Shown one piece after another: positions 1 through 9,215 of a stretch of DNA of 64,000 nt. This DNA is from Odobenus rosmarus divergens (Eukaryota > Chordata > Mammalia > Carnivora > Odobenidae): assembly GCF_000321225.1 (NCBI RefSeq), contig NW_004450664.1, positions 229,869 through 293,868 of the forward strand, in the 5' to 3' direction. The number at the start of each line of letters is the position of its first letter. Position 1 is the first letter of the stretch. Both the position numbers and the translations under genes were made by a program. A model generated the notes under the pieces. The model saw only the letters and a program-made list of their open reading frames with translations. It did not search any database and was not told the origin of the DNA.

Positions 1-58
1 GCTGCATCTGCTGCTCATGCCCCCCAAACACCACCCAGACGTGACCTACGTGAAGAAG
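1..58 (+). CDS. SLC4A2: SLC4A2 coding exon (antepenultimate), 3' portion
   Basis: Reads [19 protein letters not shown] and ends at donor GTAAGA in phase 0. The [10 protein letters not shown] motif is typical of the SLC4 transmembrane domain just before the last membrane spans. Confidence 0.93.
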
Positions 59-683
59 GTAAGACCACTTGGAAGAGCCCCGTGCCTCTGCCCCATCCTG
101 GTCTGCGGGGGTCACTCTCCAGTCCCCCAGCTGCCCCGTGTTCAGCCGCTGTTTAGTCTGTGCGGACCTGGCTCTGGTAAGCACCCAAAAAGGCACTGCC
201 GCCCCCATCCCCATGGAGGGAGAAAGGGTCATCCATCTTCTGGAGGTGGCAGGCCCAGATGGCCCTGCAAGGGACCAGGGCCCTCCAATGCTGGGGAGAA
301 GCCTTGGCTCACCTGTCTTATGCCGCCCACCCCCAGGTTCGGACCCTCCGAATGCACCTGTTCACAGCCCTGCAGCTGCTCTGCTTGGCCCTGCTCTGGG
401 CTGTCATGTCCACAGCTGCCTCCCTGGCCTTCCCCTTCATCCTCATCCTCACGGTGCCCCTCCGCATGGTGGTGCTCACCCGCATCTTCACCGAGCGAGA
501 GATGAAATGTGTAAGGCCTCCTGCCCCTCCCCCCCCAGCCCCGCTGGCCCCCACCCAGGCTGAGGTCAACATCAACCTTCTTGACCCCCTCCGCCCCCAC
601 AGCTGGATGCTAATGAGGCGGAGCCCGTGTTTGATGAACGGGAGGGTGTGGACGAGTACAACGAGATGCCCATGCCTGTGTAG
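1..683 (+). CDS. SLC4A2: SLC4A2 (anion exchanger 2), C-terminal three coding exons, 5' partial
   Basis: AE2 is an electroneutral plasma-membrane chloride/bicarbonate exchanger. Three exons join in phase: 1-58 (left edge of window, codons start at base 2), 337-510 and 603-683. Together they give about 103 residues ending in NEMPMPV and a TAG stop. The middle exon encodes the last hydrophobic membrane segments ([14 protein letters not shown], then [15 protein letters not shown]), and the final exon is an acidic cytosolic tail ([12 protein letters not shown]). I recognise this as the AE2 carboxyl end, and the downstream order FASTK-TMUB1-AGAP3 agrees. The upstream part of the gene, roughly 1,100 residues in the family, is outside the window. 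All junctions are GT-AG and no disruption is seen. Confidence 0.95.
337..510 (+). CDS. SLC4A2: SLC4A2 penultimate coding exon
   Basis: 58 codons, phase 0 at both ends, with acceptor CCCCCAG and donor GTAAGG. It starts [10 protein letters not shown], carries two hydrophobic stretches that form the last membrane segments, and ends [11 protein letters not shown]. Confidence 0.95.
603..683 (+). CDS. SLC4A2: SLC4A2 terminal coding exon
   Basis: 26 codons plus TAG, with acceptor CCCACAG. It encodes the acidic cytosolic tail [14 protein letters not shown]... ending MPMPV. The 3' UTR follows directly. Confidence 0.95.
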   Translation: MDANEAEPVFDEREGVDEYNEMPMPV

Positions 684-840
684 CAGCTGCCTGGACCGAC
701 AGCCAAGGGACGGATGGACGGAGGGAGCAGGGGCTGGGGGGTGCTCTCTCCATCCCCTCCCTCGTTTTTATTTAAGTGAATAATTTAAAAGTCCCCATAC
801 CATTCCCACTCCCCCACCAGTAAAGTGCTTCGGCCCCCAC
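684..840 (+). other. SLC4A2: SLC4A2 3' UTR with AGTAAA poly(A) signal
   Basis: Short 3' UTR after the TAG. The likely poly(A) hexamer is AGTAAA at 819-824, a common variant of AATAAA, so cleavage is expected near 835-845. The exact cleavage site is inferred. Confidence 0.7.
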
Positions 841-958
841 CTACCCCTGGCTTTCTGTCTCTGTATGGGGAGGATGCGTGGATGGAAAAGTGGGGGGCGG
901 GGGGCCCAGCCCGCTCCCTGTCCCAGAAACGAGATGCACGATAGGGAAGGAAAGGGAC

Positions 959-964
959 TTTAAT
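959..964 (-). terminator. FASTK: FASTK poly(A) signal (ATTAAA on the minus strand)
   Basis: TTTAAT on the plus strand is ATTAAA read in the FASTK direction, about 90 bases after the FASTK stop codon. The FASTK 3' UTR is therefore about 100-115 bases long and ends close to the SLC4A2 cleavage site on the opposite strand. Confidence 0.75.
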
Positions 965-1051
965 GAGAAACCAAAATATAGAGAGCCAAAGTGCAAACTG
1001 TCCACCCCCCCATTCCGGGGGGGGTCATCCTGAGCCCTATGTGCACCCCCC

Positions 1052-1159
1052 TCATCCCCCTTCCGGCCCCCAGCGGAGGCCCAAGGCCTGGAGCTTCTGC
1101 CTCAGGTAGCTCTTGAGCTGGGGCAGGCCTCTCTGTGACTCCAGTTCCTCGAAGGGTAG
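1052..1159 (-). CDS. FASTK: FASTK terminal coding exon 10
   Basis: 35 codons plus TGA. Begins LPFEELESQRG and ends LRWGPEGG. It completes the RAP domain. Confidence 0.95.
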   Translation of the reverse strand, partial: LPFEELESQRGLPQLKSYLRQKLQALGLRWGPEGG

Positions 1160-4100
1160 CTGCAGGGGAGGGGAGCAGCAGGTTACCCCCAGGGTCTGTG
1201 GGCTGGGCGGAGGGGTGGCAGGATGGCATGGCGGCTCTCGCGGGGCAGGGGGCTGCTCTCACCGGCAGGAGCTGGTAGCCCAGCAGGCCCAGGTGCCGCT
1301 CCCGTAGGGCCCGGGAGCCCAGCAGCACTCGACCATCCCGGCAGAAATGCCAACGTTCCCGCAGCATCAGCACCACCCTGGAGGGGGCGGACCATGGCTC
1401 GGCGTGGTGTCCACAGAGGCGGGGAGGCTCTCCCGCCCTCTTCCCTTACCTCTGGGCAGGGTCGTGGGTGGTGGGCTGAGAGGCAGCCTGGCCCTGGGGA
1501 CAGAACCTGGGAGGGTAGGGTAGGAAGGGGTCCTGGGTCCTCACGGGAAGCACAGCACCAGAGCTGCTGACACACAGCAGGAAGTCTGGAAGGGCAAGAG
1601 AAAGGGCGACTGGCTTCTAGCCAAGGCTCTGCATCCTGGCCGGCCACCCGCCCGCGGGGAATCACCTGTGCAGTAGCCTGGAGGCACGGTCAGGTCCTGT
1701 CGGTACTTCTCCTCCCCTAGCAGCTGGCGCAGCCCCTCCGCCACTATATCCTTGTGACTGAGGCGGGAGGGGGAGCAAACACCGATAGGGAAAGGCTCAG
1801 GAGGCTCGACCCTGGCAAATGCCTCTAACGTCCCAAGGCCCGTTTTTTGTTTTTTTTCTCTGACTGCTAAGTGTGTGTCAGCACAGACAGTCCAGGGTCC
1901 CCCTGGCTTTTCTACTCTGTCCTGCCCGCAGGCTCGTCCCCTCCCCTCCCCCAAGCCGCCCCATCCACCTGTACTTGCAGCGGGCACGGTCAGTGATGAG
2001 TGGCTGGGGGAAGATGGGCACTTGCTGCCTTCGGGGAAGGCGGGGACCCCGGTATCCTGGAAGCTCCAGCTCCACAGCCGTGTCTAGCAGGGAGAGGTAG
2101 CGCCGCACAATCAGGGCATGAGGGGTGCCTGTGGGAAAGCAGGACTGAGGCTCACGGGGCTGCAGGCTCCCACCCCCACTTTCCCCCCCAGCCAGCCCTC
2201 CCGGCCGCGCACCGCTGATGTGGTTGATGAAACTTGGGGAAAAGACAAAGTGCAGGGCTCTGAAGGGCAGGCACCGAAGCTGGCACAGTGACATCAAGAT
2301 GTTGACAGTAGCCAGGGGAGCCACCCCTGCTTCCCGGGCCAGGATCCTCTCAAGGCAGGGCATAAACTGCTGTTCCAGGGGCAAGTAGTTCAGCCGCCCA
2401 AAGGGCAGGACCAACTTCTGTACCACCTGTGGAGGAAGAGCAGCCCTTCACCCAGCACGAAACAGTTCTCCAATATCCTTCACAAGCTGAACCTCAGGGA
2501 GGCTTGGCCTGCAAGCTTCTAATGTCTCTGTAAAAGCAGAACAATCCCTCTACCCCGACGTACACACCAGAAGTTCGACAGCATAACCAGTGTCTTGAGC
2601 CCCATGTGATTAATCAAACCAGTGGAGGAGACATCGCTGTGGGGTCTGGCCCTGAAGACTTAAGAGGAGTGGGCTCAACGAAGCTAAGACAGTGCCGAGT
2701 GCGGAGAACTGCAGAGAACCAGGCATACACGCTGGGTAGGTGGACAAGCCAGGTGGGGGTGAGCAAAGATGAGACCCCAGGGGTACAGAGCAGAGAGCCT
2801 GGCTGGTTGTCTGCTGCAGGAGGCAGCCAATCAAGCTGAACAGGGGGCCGGGCCTGACACCGAGGAGGGCTAAGAGAGGAGCATGGCAGGGTGGGAGGTA
2901 ATCCCACCTTGCTGCTGAGCTGGGCTTCCTGGACCACCAGGAAGTGGGCAATGGCTTCCAGAAGCTGGGGCTCCCGCAACCGGTGCCGGGCCAGGTGCTG
3001 GGCCAGGAGCACCATCACGTGGGGAGTCAGTTCCTCTGGCCTGGCCTCTGTGAAGAACAGCCTATTATGCTGGACCCTCAGGCCAGATCTTGACTAGATT
3101 CCACCTCGGCCCAGACACCACCACCTGCTTCCTCTTCAGCCCCTCCCGCCACCTGCCTTCAGTCCCCTCCAGCACCTGCCAGGCTGCGGATGAGGTGCTG
3201 CTGCGGACGCCTCAGGAAACGAGGGCAGCTCAGAGCAGCTTCCAATCTTTGCCCACTGCGCAGGCCAGGTTGCAGAGTGGGAGGTGGCTTCGGAGGGAGG
3301 CGGAACCTTCTCTCCTGCTCCAGGGCACACATCAGGGGCCCATCTGATGGGAAGCCTGAGAGGGAGAGGGTCAGAGGAGGCAGGCCTGGTAACGGGGCAC
3401 TGCTCTCTTCCAGTCATGGGGGTCAGTTGGTGAATTCCCAACCTTTCACGTCTCCATGTTCTGGATGGAAGGGTTGCTACAGTGTAAGTAGAAGCACTGG
3501 AGAAATGTGAAATACCACGTGCACGTGAGGTATCACAACAGTCTGCGGGGAAGACCTGATACAAACATGGCAAATAAGCTCTCATTGCACGCCAACGGTG
3601 ACAAACAGTAGTGGCTTTCTAGAGCACCATGTTGGAAGGAATCAGGGTTGGCACCCCTAGCTAAGCTGGAGCGAATGCTGCTGGACTCCTGCTGTCTGCT
3701 GTGGATACAGGGGAGCAGCACCAAGTGTGCCAGGGGATGCACCATTCCTGGCAAAGCCTGAGAGGTGAATTCTGTCAGTGATCTTGGGTCTTCTATGCTC
3801 TTTCTCTATTCTTCCGTTAACACCCACCCCCCAGACACCCTCCTCACCAAGTAAGACTGCAAGGTGCAGACACACGTGGATGGTGTGAATATCAAAGGAG
3901 GGGCAGTTTCGGATGATGAGCTGACTCAAGTCCTGTAGTGTGGCCTGCTCCACGGGAGGGGGCCGTGGCTGAGACCCCAAGAGCTGGCCCAGACGACGAA
4001 GTGCCACAGGGTAGTGATGGGCGCGCACCTTGGTGGGGTTCTGGCCCAGCCAACGCAGCAGCTCCCCAGGGCTCCTCGCCTGTTCCAGAAGCCGCTGTAG

Positions 4101-5122
4101 CCCTTGCACAGGGCCTGCGTGGAGGCCTCCTCCAGGAGGCCGGTCCCCCCACTTGCTGGGCCCCAGACAGCAGGGCTGTACTGGCGGGAGCAGCAGCAGG
4201 CCAGACAGCCGAGCAGCGGAGGCCTGGGCAGAGAGCAGGACTCGAAGCATGGAGTTGGGTGATGGAGACCCTGAGGGGCAGCCCAGAAAAGGGGGTGAGG
4301 TTTTCTCCAAAGGGGAGAAAAACCGGCTATCCACTCCTGACCTCACTCCCCATTCAGAGGGCCCTGGGGTCAGAGCAACCCACTCGTGCTCACCCTTCCT
4401 TGTGACTGCTCTAGTCTTCTTCCCCACCCCGCCCCTCTCTTGCCTCCTTCCATCCTTTGAAACAGCACCTTCGGTGTCCTCAGCACAGTGATATTTACAA
4501 AACAAGTCCACATGCACTACGTATCACCTCTGATGCTTCGTACGCGCCTCGGAGGTGGTAGGCAGGGCTGGCGCTACCTCGATTTCACAGGTGGAGAAAC
4601 CAAGGCCCCGACAGGATAAGGGGTTAAGCCCGAGGTCACGAATCGGGTTAGTGGTCGTGCCCAGCCTGGAGCCCAGCTTGCCCCGTCGATACGCCCTCCC
4701 GACCACCTCCCCCTCCCGCAGGAGGCGGCAGCGGCAAGGAGGGTGGAACGCGGGCTCGGCAGCCGGGCGGTCCTGGGTTCCATGCTGGGCGCTCCCACTT
4801 ACCAGCTGCATGACCTTGGACAAGTGGCTTCGTCTCTCTGCCCGTGAAACGAGAACGCAGCGCGCACCTCGCAGGGCGCCCGTGGAGCCCGAGCGCGCAG
4901 CTTTGCCATGGCGCGGAGTCGGCGGTGTCAGGGGCCCCCACACCCACCCGGGCCCGGCAACGCCAGGAGACCGTGGTCACGGTCGCCAACACCAACCCCC
5001 GCCGCCCTCCCGCAGCCCGCCCCGTAGGCGCCACCCCTACATGGCTCCCCAGGCCCCGCGCAGGTCGCTCCCTCAGTCGGTCTAGGGGCCCGGGAGCCGG
5101 GCTCCCCCCGCGGCCTCCTCAT
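1052..5122 (-). CDS. FASTK: FASTK (Fas-activated serine/threonine kinase), complete, 10 coding exons
   Basis: FASTK is the founder of the FASTKD RNA-binding family. A nuclear/cytoplasmic form acts in splicing and cell survival. A mitochondrial form made from an internal start supports ND6 mRNA. Coding exons in transcription order are 5122-5041, 4270-3848, 3355-3176, 3047-2908, 2426-2213, 2128-1969, 1757-1666, 1585-1450, 1377-1263 and 1159-1052. Every phase closes and the sum is 1,650 nt, which is 549 aa plus TGA, the length known for the family member. The start MRRPRGEPG and the end WGPEGG are recognised. The C-terminal exons carry the RAP domain (about residues 477-536, RERWHFCRDGRVLLGSRALR). 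Met35 (codon at 4250-4248) opens MLRVLLSAQ, the internal start proposed for the mitochondrial isoform. No frameshift is seen. Confidence 0.95.
1263..1377 (-). CDS. FASTK: FASTK coding exon 9 (RAP domain, first part)
   Basis: 115 nt, ends in phase 0 at donor GTGAGA. The WHFCRDGRVLLGSRALRERH stretch is the core of the RAP domain, a fold shared by FASTKD proteins and proposed to act in RNA cleavage or binding. Confidence 0.95.
1450..1585 (-). CDS. FASTK: FASTK coding exon 8
   Basis: 136 nt; reads DFLLCVSSSGAVLPVRTQDP... and ends THDPAQ followed by two bases of Arg. Donor GTAAGG. Confidence 0.94.
1666..1757 (-). CDS. FASTK: FASTK coding exon 7
   Basis: 92 nt; reads SHKDIVAEGLRQLLGEEKYR... and ends VPPGYCT followed by one base of Asp. 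Acceptor CCTCAG, donor GTGATT. Confidence 0.95.
1969..2128 (-). CDS. FASTK: FASTK coding exon 6
   Basis: 160 nt; reads TPHALIVRRYLSLLDTAVEL... and ends ITDRARCKY followed by two bases of Ser. FAST_2 region. Confidence 0.95.
2213..2426 (-). CDS. FASTK: FASTK coding exon 5
   Basis: 214 nt; reads VVQKLVLPFGRLNYLPL... and ends FSPSFINHISG, split after the first base of Gly. Part of the FAST helical-repeat region. Confidence 0.95.
2427..2907 (-). other. FASTK intron 4
   Basis: 481-base intron with GT-AG ends. I see no recognisable repeat, RNA gene or conserved block. Confidence 0.85.
2908..3047 (-). CDS. FASTK: FASTK coding exon 4
   Basis: 140 nt; reads EARPEELTPHVMVLLAQHL... and ends QEAQLSSK in phase 0. 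Start of the FAST_1 helical-repeat region of the family. Confidence 0.93.
3176..3355 (-). CDS. FASTK: FASTK coding exon 3
   Basis: 180 nt; reads FPSDGPLMCALEQERRFRLPP... and ends QHLIRSLA. Phase is 1 on entry and 1 on exit. Confidence 0.93.
3356..3847 (-). other. FASTK intron 2
   Basis: 492-base intron with GT-AG ends. Nothing else recognised. Confidence 0.85.
3848..4270 (-). CDS. FASTK: FASTK coding exon 2
   Basis: 423 nt, acceptor CCCCTCAG, donor GTGAGG. Begins WSPSPNSMLRVLLSAQ, contains the internal Met35 and a Leu/Arg-rich targeting-like stretch, and ends HVCLHLAVLLG. Confidence 0.95.
4578..4680 (-). repeat. MIR SINE relic (antisense) in FASTK intron 1
   Basis: Diverged copy of the MIR 3' half in reverse: TTTCACAGGTGGAGAAACC, then GGTTAAG and AGGTCAC blocks. 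FASTK intron 1 (4271-5040) holds this and a second MIR and is otherwise unremarkable. Confidence 0.6.
4765..4855 (+). repeat. MIR SINE relic (sense) in FASTK intron 1
   Basis: Contains the MIR core order: CCTGGGTTC, then CCACTTACCAGCTGCATGAC, then CTTGGACAAGT and CTCTCTGCC. It lies just 3' on the plus strand of an antisense MIR. Confidence 0.7.
5041..5122 (-). CDS. FASTK: FASTK coding exon 1
   Basis: ATG at 5122-5120 opens MRRPRGEPGSRAPRPTEG; 27 codons plus one base, with donor GTAGGG. The reading frame stays open upstream, but the first ATG is this one and it matches the known N-terminus. Confidence 0.92.
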
Positions 5123-5350
5123 CGGCAGGCCACCGAGTCCGCCATCTTCCCAGCAATCCCCGGACCGCGGTGCGGACGCCAATCGCGGCTCAGCCCCCGA
5201 CCAGCACAGACGTGGCTCCCGTCAGGCCCCGCGCGCCCCGGCGCCGCGCGCCCCGCCCCCCGCTTCCGGGAAGCTGCGCGCGCCGAGCCGGGGCGGTGCC
5301 GGGGCCGGAGGGGCGGAGCCAAAGGGCCAGGCGCCGAGGCTGGGACGAAG
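5123..5350 (-). promoter_or_regulatory. FASTK: FASTK CpG-island promoter and 5' UTR
   Basis: CpG-dense segment directly upstream of the FASTK ATG. Read on the minus strand it contains a YY1-type AAGATGGCGG (5139-5148), an ATTGG (reverse CCAAT, 5179-5183), an ETS-type CCGGAAG (5263-5269) and several GC boxes. No TATA box is seen, consistent with a housekeeping promoter. The start site is not determinable from sequence alone. Confidence 0.7.
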
Positions 5351-5513
5351 AGAGAGAGCGGAAGTCGGGGGCCCGTCGTGTAAGGTCGGGCGCCCGACGG
5401 GGCGCACTCCGCGCCCTTCTCGCCTTTCTTCCCAGTGGACAAGGGCTCCCCGCGCAACACCCCCACGGGCCCACGCACCCAGACACACACCAGGAGTGAA
5501 AACTTCACAGTTA

Positions 5514-5519
5514 TTTAAT
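5514..5519 (-). terminator. TMUB1: TMUB1 poly(A) signal (ATTAAA on the minus strand)
   Basis: TTTAAT on the plus strand reads ATTAAA for TMUB1, about 440 bases past its stop codon, with cleavage expected near 5495-5500. The TMUB1 3' UTR (about 5497-5960) thus stops within roughly 370 bases of the FASTK start codon, on the same strand. Confidence 0.75.
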
Positions 5520-5960
5520 CTGCACGTGTTCCACACAATCCCTCTGCCCCTCCCAGCTCCCCTTCCCCAGCGCCCCGCAGTCCTTAGGTCCTCAAATCAG
5601 CCCCAGGAGCTATTAGGGACTAGAGGTGGCTGGGTCCTCAGGCGGGATACTGAGAGGGGCCCAGGGGTGTGGCCCGGCTCTGCCCAGGGCCGAGGCAGTG
5701 ACAGCAGCTGCCTGACCCCGAGGAGCCGACTGTCAGTGGGGGCTGAGGGCCAGCAGCCCGGGGACGGGGCCCAGAGCCCCGGCGGTCACAGGGAGGGGCG
5801 TCGGCCGACTCGCGGAGCGCTCTGCTGCGCAGGGCCGGGCTCCAGGCCAGCGGGAATAGGCAGGCCGGAGAGGTGGGCCTGGGCAGACAACAACGCCCAC
5901 TGTGTCGTGGGGAGCGAGGTCCAGAGGGGCCGGCAACGCCTCCGAGGGCCCGCGGAGGCA

Positions 5961-6312
5961 CTACGGGCGGTACATGGCAAAGGCCAGCAGGCTGAGGAGC
6001 AGGGTGAAGCCGGCCAGACCCAGAGTGGCCGTCAGGGGGAAGAAGGGCCGGTACTGGATCTGGCAGTACCAGAGCAGCAGCAGCAGCAGCAGCAGCAGAG
6101 GCAGCAGCAGGCCGCCCACTTCCAGCCCGGAGGGGCCTGGCTCGGACCCCGGCGGGCAAGGGGGGGGTGGGGGCCCGGCGCGGGTGGACACGTGGCAGTG
6201 GAGGACGCAGTTGGGCGGGAGGTGAAGGCTGCCCAGGGTCTGGGTGTCGTCTCCTAGCAGCTGCCCTTGGTAGATGAGCCGCACCTGCTGTTCCCGGCCG
6301 GGAAACTGGGTC
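5961..6312 (-). CDS. TMUB1: TMUB1 terminal coding exon 2
   Basis: 352 nt; acceptor CTCCTCAG. Begins TQFPGREQQVRLIYQGQ and ends LSLLAFAMYRP with a TAG stop. Confidence 0.95.
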
Positions 6313-6990
6313 CTGAGGAGAGAGGGACCTGGGTAAGAGAGCAGGCCTCAGGCAATCCTGGTCCCTTGCCCACAACAACACTCCCACCGCTCACCTTTGC
6401 CTCCACCCACCACCCACGTGGTGGCCTCTAAGGGGTTCCCCTGCTGCTATAGGGGAATGATACAGTGTGTGATGTGGGGACCTCAGTTCCGTGGTCTGTA
6501 GAAGGAGGGGGAAGTCTCAGATCTCTCTGGCTGCCCTTCCGGGTCTGTAATCACTCCCACCCCAACTTTAGAATTTCTTTCCTGTCCTCATCCCAGCTTA
6601 CCTTTTCAGGGAGCCAATGGTATCGTGGGGCCAGGCCCTGGCCACCTGCTCCGAATCATTGAGGAATTTCAGCCGCAGCACTAGGGGCTCCTGGGGGGAG
6701 TCTGGCGATGGCGACGTTGCTGAGAGCCCCATCCCAGGCTCTGGCTCTGCAGCCTGACCTCTGTGTCTCAAGCTGGGGGTCTCGGCTCCTGGGGCCTCCC
6801 CTCTGATGCTGCCGGTGACCGCCATGGCTTCCCCGGGCTGTGCTGGTGTTGGAGTCCCTGATGGCTGGGGCAGTGGGTCGGCACCCTCCGCGGTGTGTGT
6901 TGAGACCCAGGCGAGAGCCAGCACCAGAAGGCAGGCAAGCACCGCGAAAAGGATGGTCACCTCATCACCCACCCCTTCAATCAAGGCCAT
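5961..6990 (-). CDS. TMUB1: TMUB1 (transmembrane and ubiquitin-like domain-containing 1), complete
   Basis: Membrane protein of the ER and endosomes, also called HOPS, with roles in ER-associated degradation and AMPA-receptor recycling. Two coding exons, 6990-6602 and 6312-5961, join in an Arg codon to give 246 aa plus TAG, the usual family length. Order in the protein: N-terminal membrane segment about 11-29 (VTILFAVLACLLVLALAWV); Pro/Ser-rich linker; ubiquitin-like domain about 103-175 (LVLRLKFLNDSEQ ... LIYQGQLLGDDTQTL); then two membrane segments, about 197-212 (a run of nine Leu ending WYC) and 222-242. Start MALIEGVGDE is the first in-frame ATG and matches the known start. The Leu run is encoded by a CTG repeat. 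No defect is seen. Confidence 0.96.
6073..6110 (-). repeat. CTG trinucleotide repeat coding poly-Leu in TMUB1
   Basis: On the coding strand: three CTG, one CCT, eight CTG, one CTC. It encodes LLLP followed by nine Leu in the second membrane segment. In frame, so length change would add or remove Leu only. Confidence 0.9.
6602..6990 (-). CDS. TMUB1: TMUB1 coding exon 1
   Basis: 389 nt; ATG at 6990-6988, ends HDTIGSLK plus two bases of Arg at donor GTAAGC. Encodes the first membrane segment, the linker and the first half of the ubiquitin-like fold. Confidence 0.95.
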
Positions 6991-7022
6991 GGCACCTGCC
7001 TTGCCTGCCACCTTACTGAGCT

Positions 7023-7905
7023 GGAGAGGCACAAAGAACCCATGAGGGGCTGGCTCACTGGCCAACAGCCCCGTGACCTCCAACGGGCTCCTGACCCCAC
7101 CCCACCCCTCCCTCCCAGTCCTGATTCCTCTGCCCCCTCACTCACGCTCCACACTAGGGCACATACTGTTCTGAAACCTGGTTGTCCCAAACTTCCGTCC
7201 AGTGCCCCTTCCCATAACCAAATCCCAAGTCCTAACTTTTTGTAACCTGAGTTCTAGGTCTTTAACCATCTCCCCAATTCATTCAAACACTATCTCGATG
7301 TAAGGGCCTTGATCTCCTAAGCAACCTCTCCCCTAAATTCAACCCTTAGCAAACTTCACCCCAAAGCTTACCTAATCTTCCATCTACTATCTCAAAGTTT
7401 ACCTTCTCCTTCGTCTATTTCACCCCAAAGCTTATCTACTCCTCCATCATGAAAGTTTCTGCAAGGGGGAAGAAAATGGGGTTCTATGCCCCCGACCCCC
7501 AGCCCCGTTATCATTTAACCAAACCCCACCCGCGGCAGGGGGCTGCTTCCCAAGGCTTCCCCACACCATAGGTCAATCTCCGCCCTTTGGCAGTTCGGAG
7601 CTTCCGAGGGCTGCCATCCCCCCGCCCCAACTTGGCCCCTCCGGTCTACTCAAGTCCCACCCCGCGGCGGCCCGACTCGGCGCCTCCTCTGGAAGCCTCT
7701 CCAAACCCAGTCCGCAGGCGGACCCGAGATCCCGCCCTGGGAATTCGAGACTTCGCCCTCCCCACCCCCAACTCCTCCATCACCCCTCCCATCTTCCCGC
7801 CCCCCGGAGCCGCGGGAGGGCACGGGCGAACCCGGGGCGGGGCGAGCGGGAGCCAGCTGGGGCCCGGGGCGGTGGGGTGGGCGCGGTCACCGCGCGGGAA
7901 CTCAC
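7023..7905 (-). other. TMUB1 5' UTR intron
   Basis: Inferred intron between a short 5' UTR piece before the ATG (acceptor CTCTCCAG near 7021-7028) and the first exon (donor GTGAG at 7905-7901). Contains a CCAAAGCTTA-type local repeat around 7355-7440 and a GC-rich 3' part. Exact acceptor uncertain. Confidence 0.55.
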
Positions 7906-8040
7906 CGCCCGGCTCCGCCACCTCCATAGCGGACCCTCGGGCACTTCCGGGCGGGAGGCGCCGAGGTCGCGGACACCTGAAGGCACCCCCTCCTTCCCTG
8001 CCGCCGCCGCCCGGAGTATTGTGGGACTTGTAGTCCTGCG
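7906..8040 (-). promoter_or_regulatory. TMUB1: TMUB1 first (non-coding) exon and promoter
   Basis: CpG-rich. Contains a donor-like GTGAGT (7905-7900), an ETS site (CCGGAAGTGC read on the minus strand, 7941-7950), and a ZNF143-type element at 8016-8036 reading GGACTACAAGTCCCACAATA on the minus strand. These are typical of housekeeping promoters with dispersed start sites. The start site itself is inferred to lie near 8010-8040. Confidence 0.6.
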
Positions 8041-8539
8041 CGGTGCTCATTTCCCGCCCTCCGCCCTGCTAACCCACGTGCCGGGATCCGCAGGCTAGTC
8101 CTGGTGACCGCAAGTCGCTGAGGTGCCCGCGGGGGCGGGCTTCAGGGTTGTGCCCTTAACTCAGCCTCCTGAGGTTCGGGCAACAGCAGGACCCGCCACC
8201 TCCCCCGCTGGCATGCAGGGCATCTGTCACTCCAAAAACCGACGTCAGCGAGAACACGTCAGAGCCCCCGAGTTTCCAGATGCAGGCTCTGGGGAGCTCA
8301 GGTGACCCCTACCCCGTTCTGTTCTTATGTCAGAGTGGACGCCAAAAGGCACTGTGGGCCCCCTAAATTGACTCTTTGGCTCAGAGCCCGGTACCCATGG
8401 GCTGTCCCAACAGCTTGGCCTGAGGACATTCTTCCCCAGGGCTGGCCACCGTGGCTTGGGCTGTCCTGTCTCCCTGGTCCCCTCCTCCACCTTGCCCCTG
8501 TAAGACTATGCGAGAAGCATAGACCTTGGAACCTGGCAC

Positions 8540-8745
8540 AAGTGCTGATCTCTTATCACGTGTTTATTAACTGTATAACCTTGGGTGCGCTATTGAATCT
8601 TGTTGAATCTTAATTGCTTTGTTCCTAAAACATAATTCATAAGGAAATTGTAAGGAAGAAATTAATAAAATTAATTTTATTAAACAAGTGTGAAAACTAT
8701 GTCAGGGACCTGTTATACAGTAGGTATTTGCTCACCTAGTATTAC
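8540..8745 (+). repeat. MIR SINE relic
   Basis: Diverged MIR: TGTATAACCTTGGG block, a degenerate CTTAATTGCTTTGTTCC block, then ACAGTAGGTATTTGCTCA at the 3' end, in the consensus order. Confidence 0.6.
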
Positions 8746-9074
8746 ACTAGGGTACCCTAGAGTACACTCTCCACCCAGATCTGGGCCTGGAAACTGGGTC
8801 CTTAGAGTGTTACAGTGTAGAGGACTTTGAGCCCCAGCCTGGCTTGGGCCAGCTAATTGCTATGAGCTTTTCCCTCCTTCCTCTGGGCCACAGAGATCTC
8901 ATGTCCTGGGTTTTATAGGCCAGTCTTGGTGAAAAGTAACGCACCCTAGTGTTTCCATAGTTCATACTTACTTGTGGGAGCATGTACCCCAAGTGGGAGC
9001 AGGTACTGCCTTGGGAAAGTCAGTTTCGATGTATAACATACAGACCTAACGTCTCTCTAGTTCCTTCCCTGCCA

Positions 9075-9215
9075 TTCATTCGTTTATTCTAGAAACATTT
9101 ATCAAATGTATACTAGATGTCAGGCACTGTGCAAGATGCTGGGAATACAATGGTGAATCATACAGGTGAACTTATCCCTGCTCTCACATGGCTCATATAA
9201 AGATAGGGGACAGAT
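9075..9215. repeat. Ancient interspersed-repeat relic (L2/MIR age)
   Basis: ATTCATTCGTTTATTC, GTCAGGCACTGTGCAAGATG, GGGAATACAATGGTGAATCA and GCTCTCACATGGCTCAT are the conserved blocks of a widespread old mammalian repeat. I cannot name the subfamily with certainty. Confidence 0.55.

Noticed and set aside
5638..6387. Minus-strand 249-codon frame overlapping the TMUB1 terminal exon
   Set aside because: Out of frame with the recognised TMUB1 protein and runs through its splice site; a shadow.
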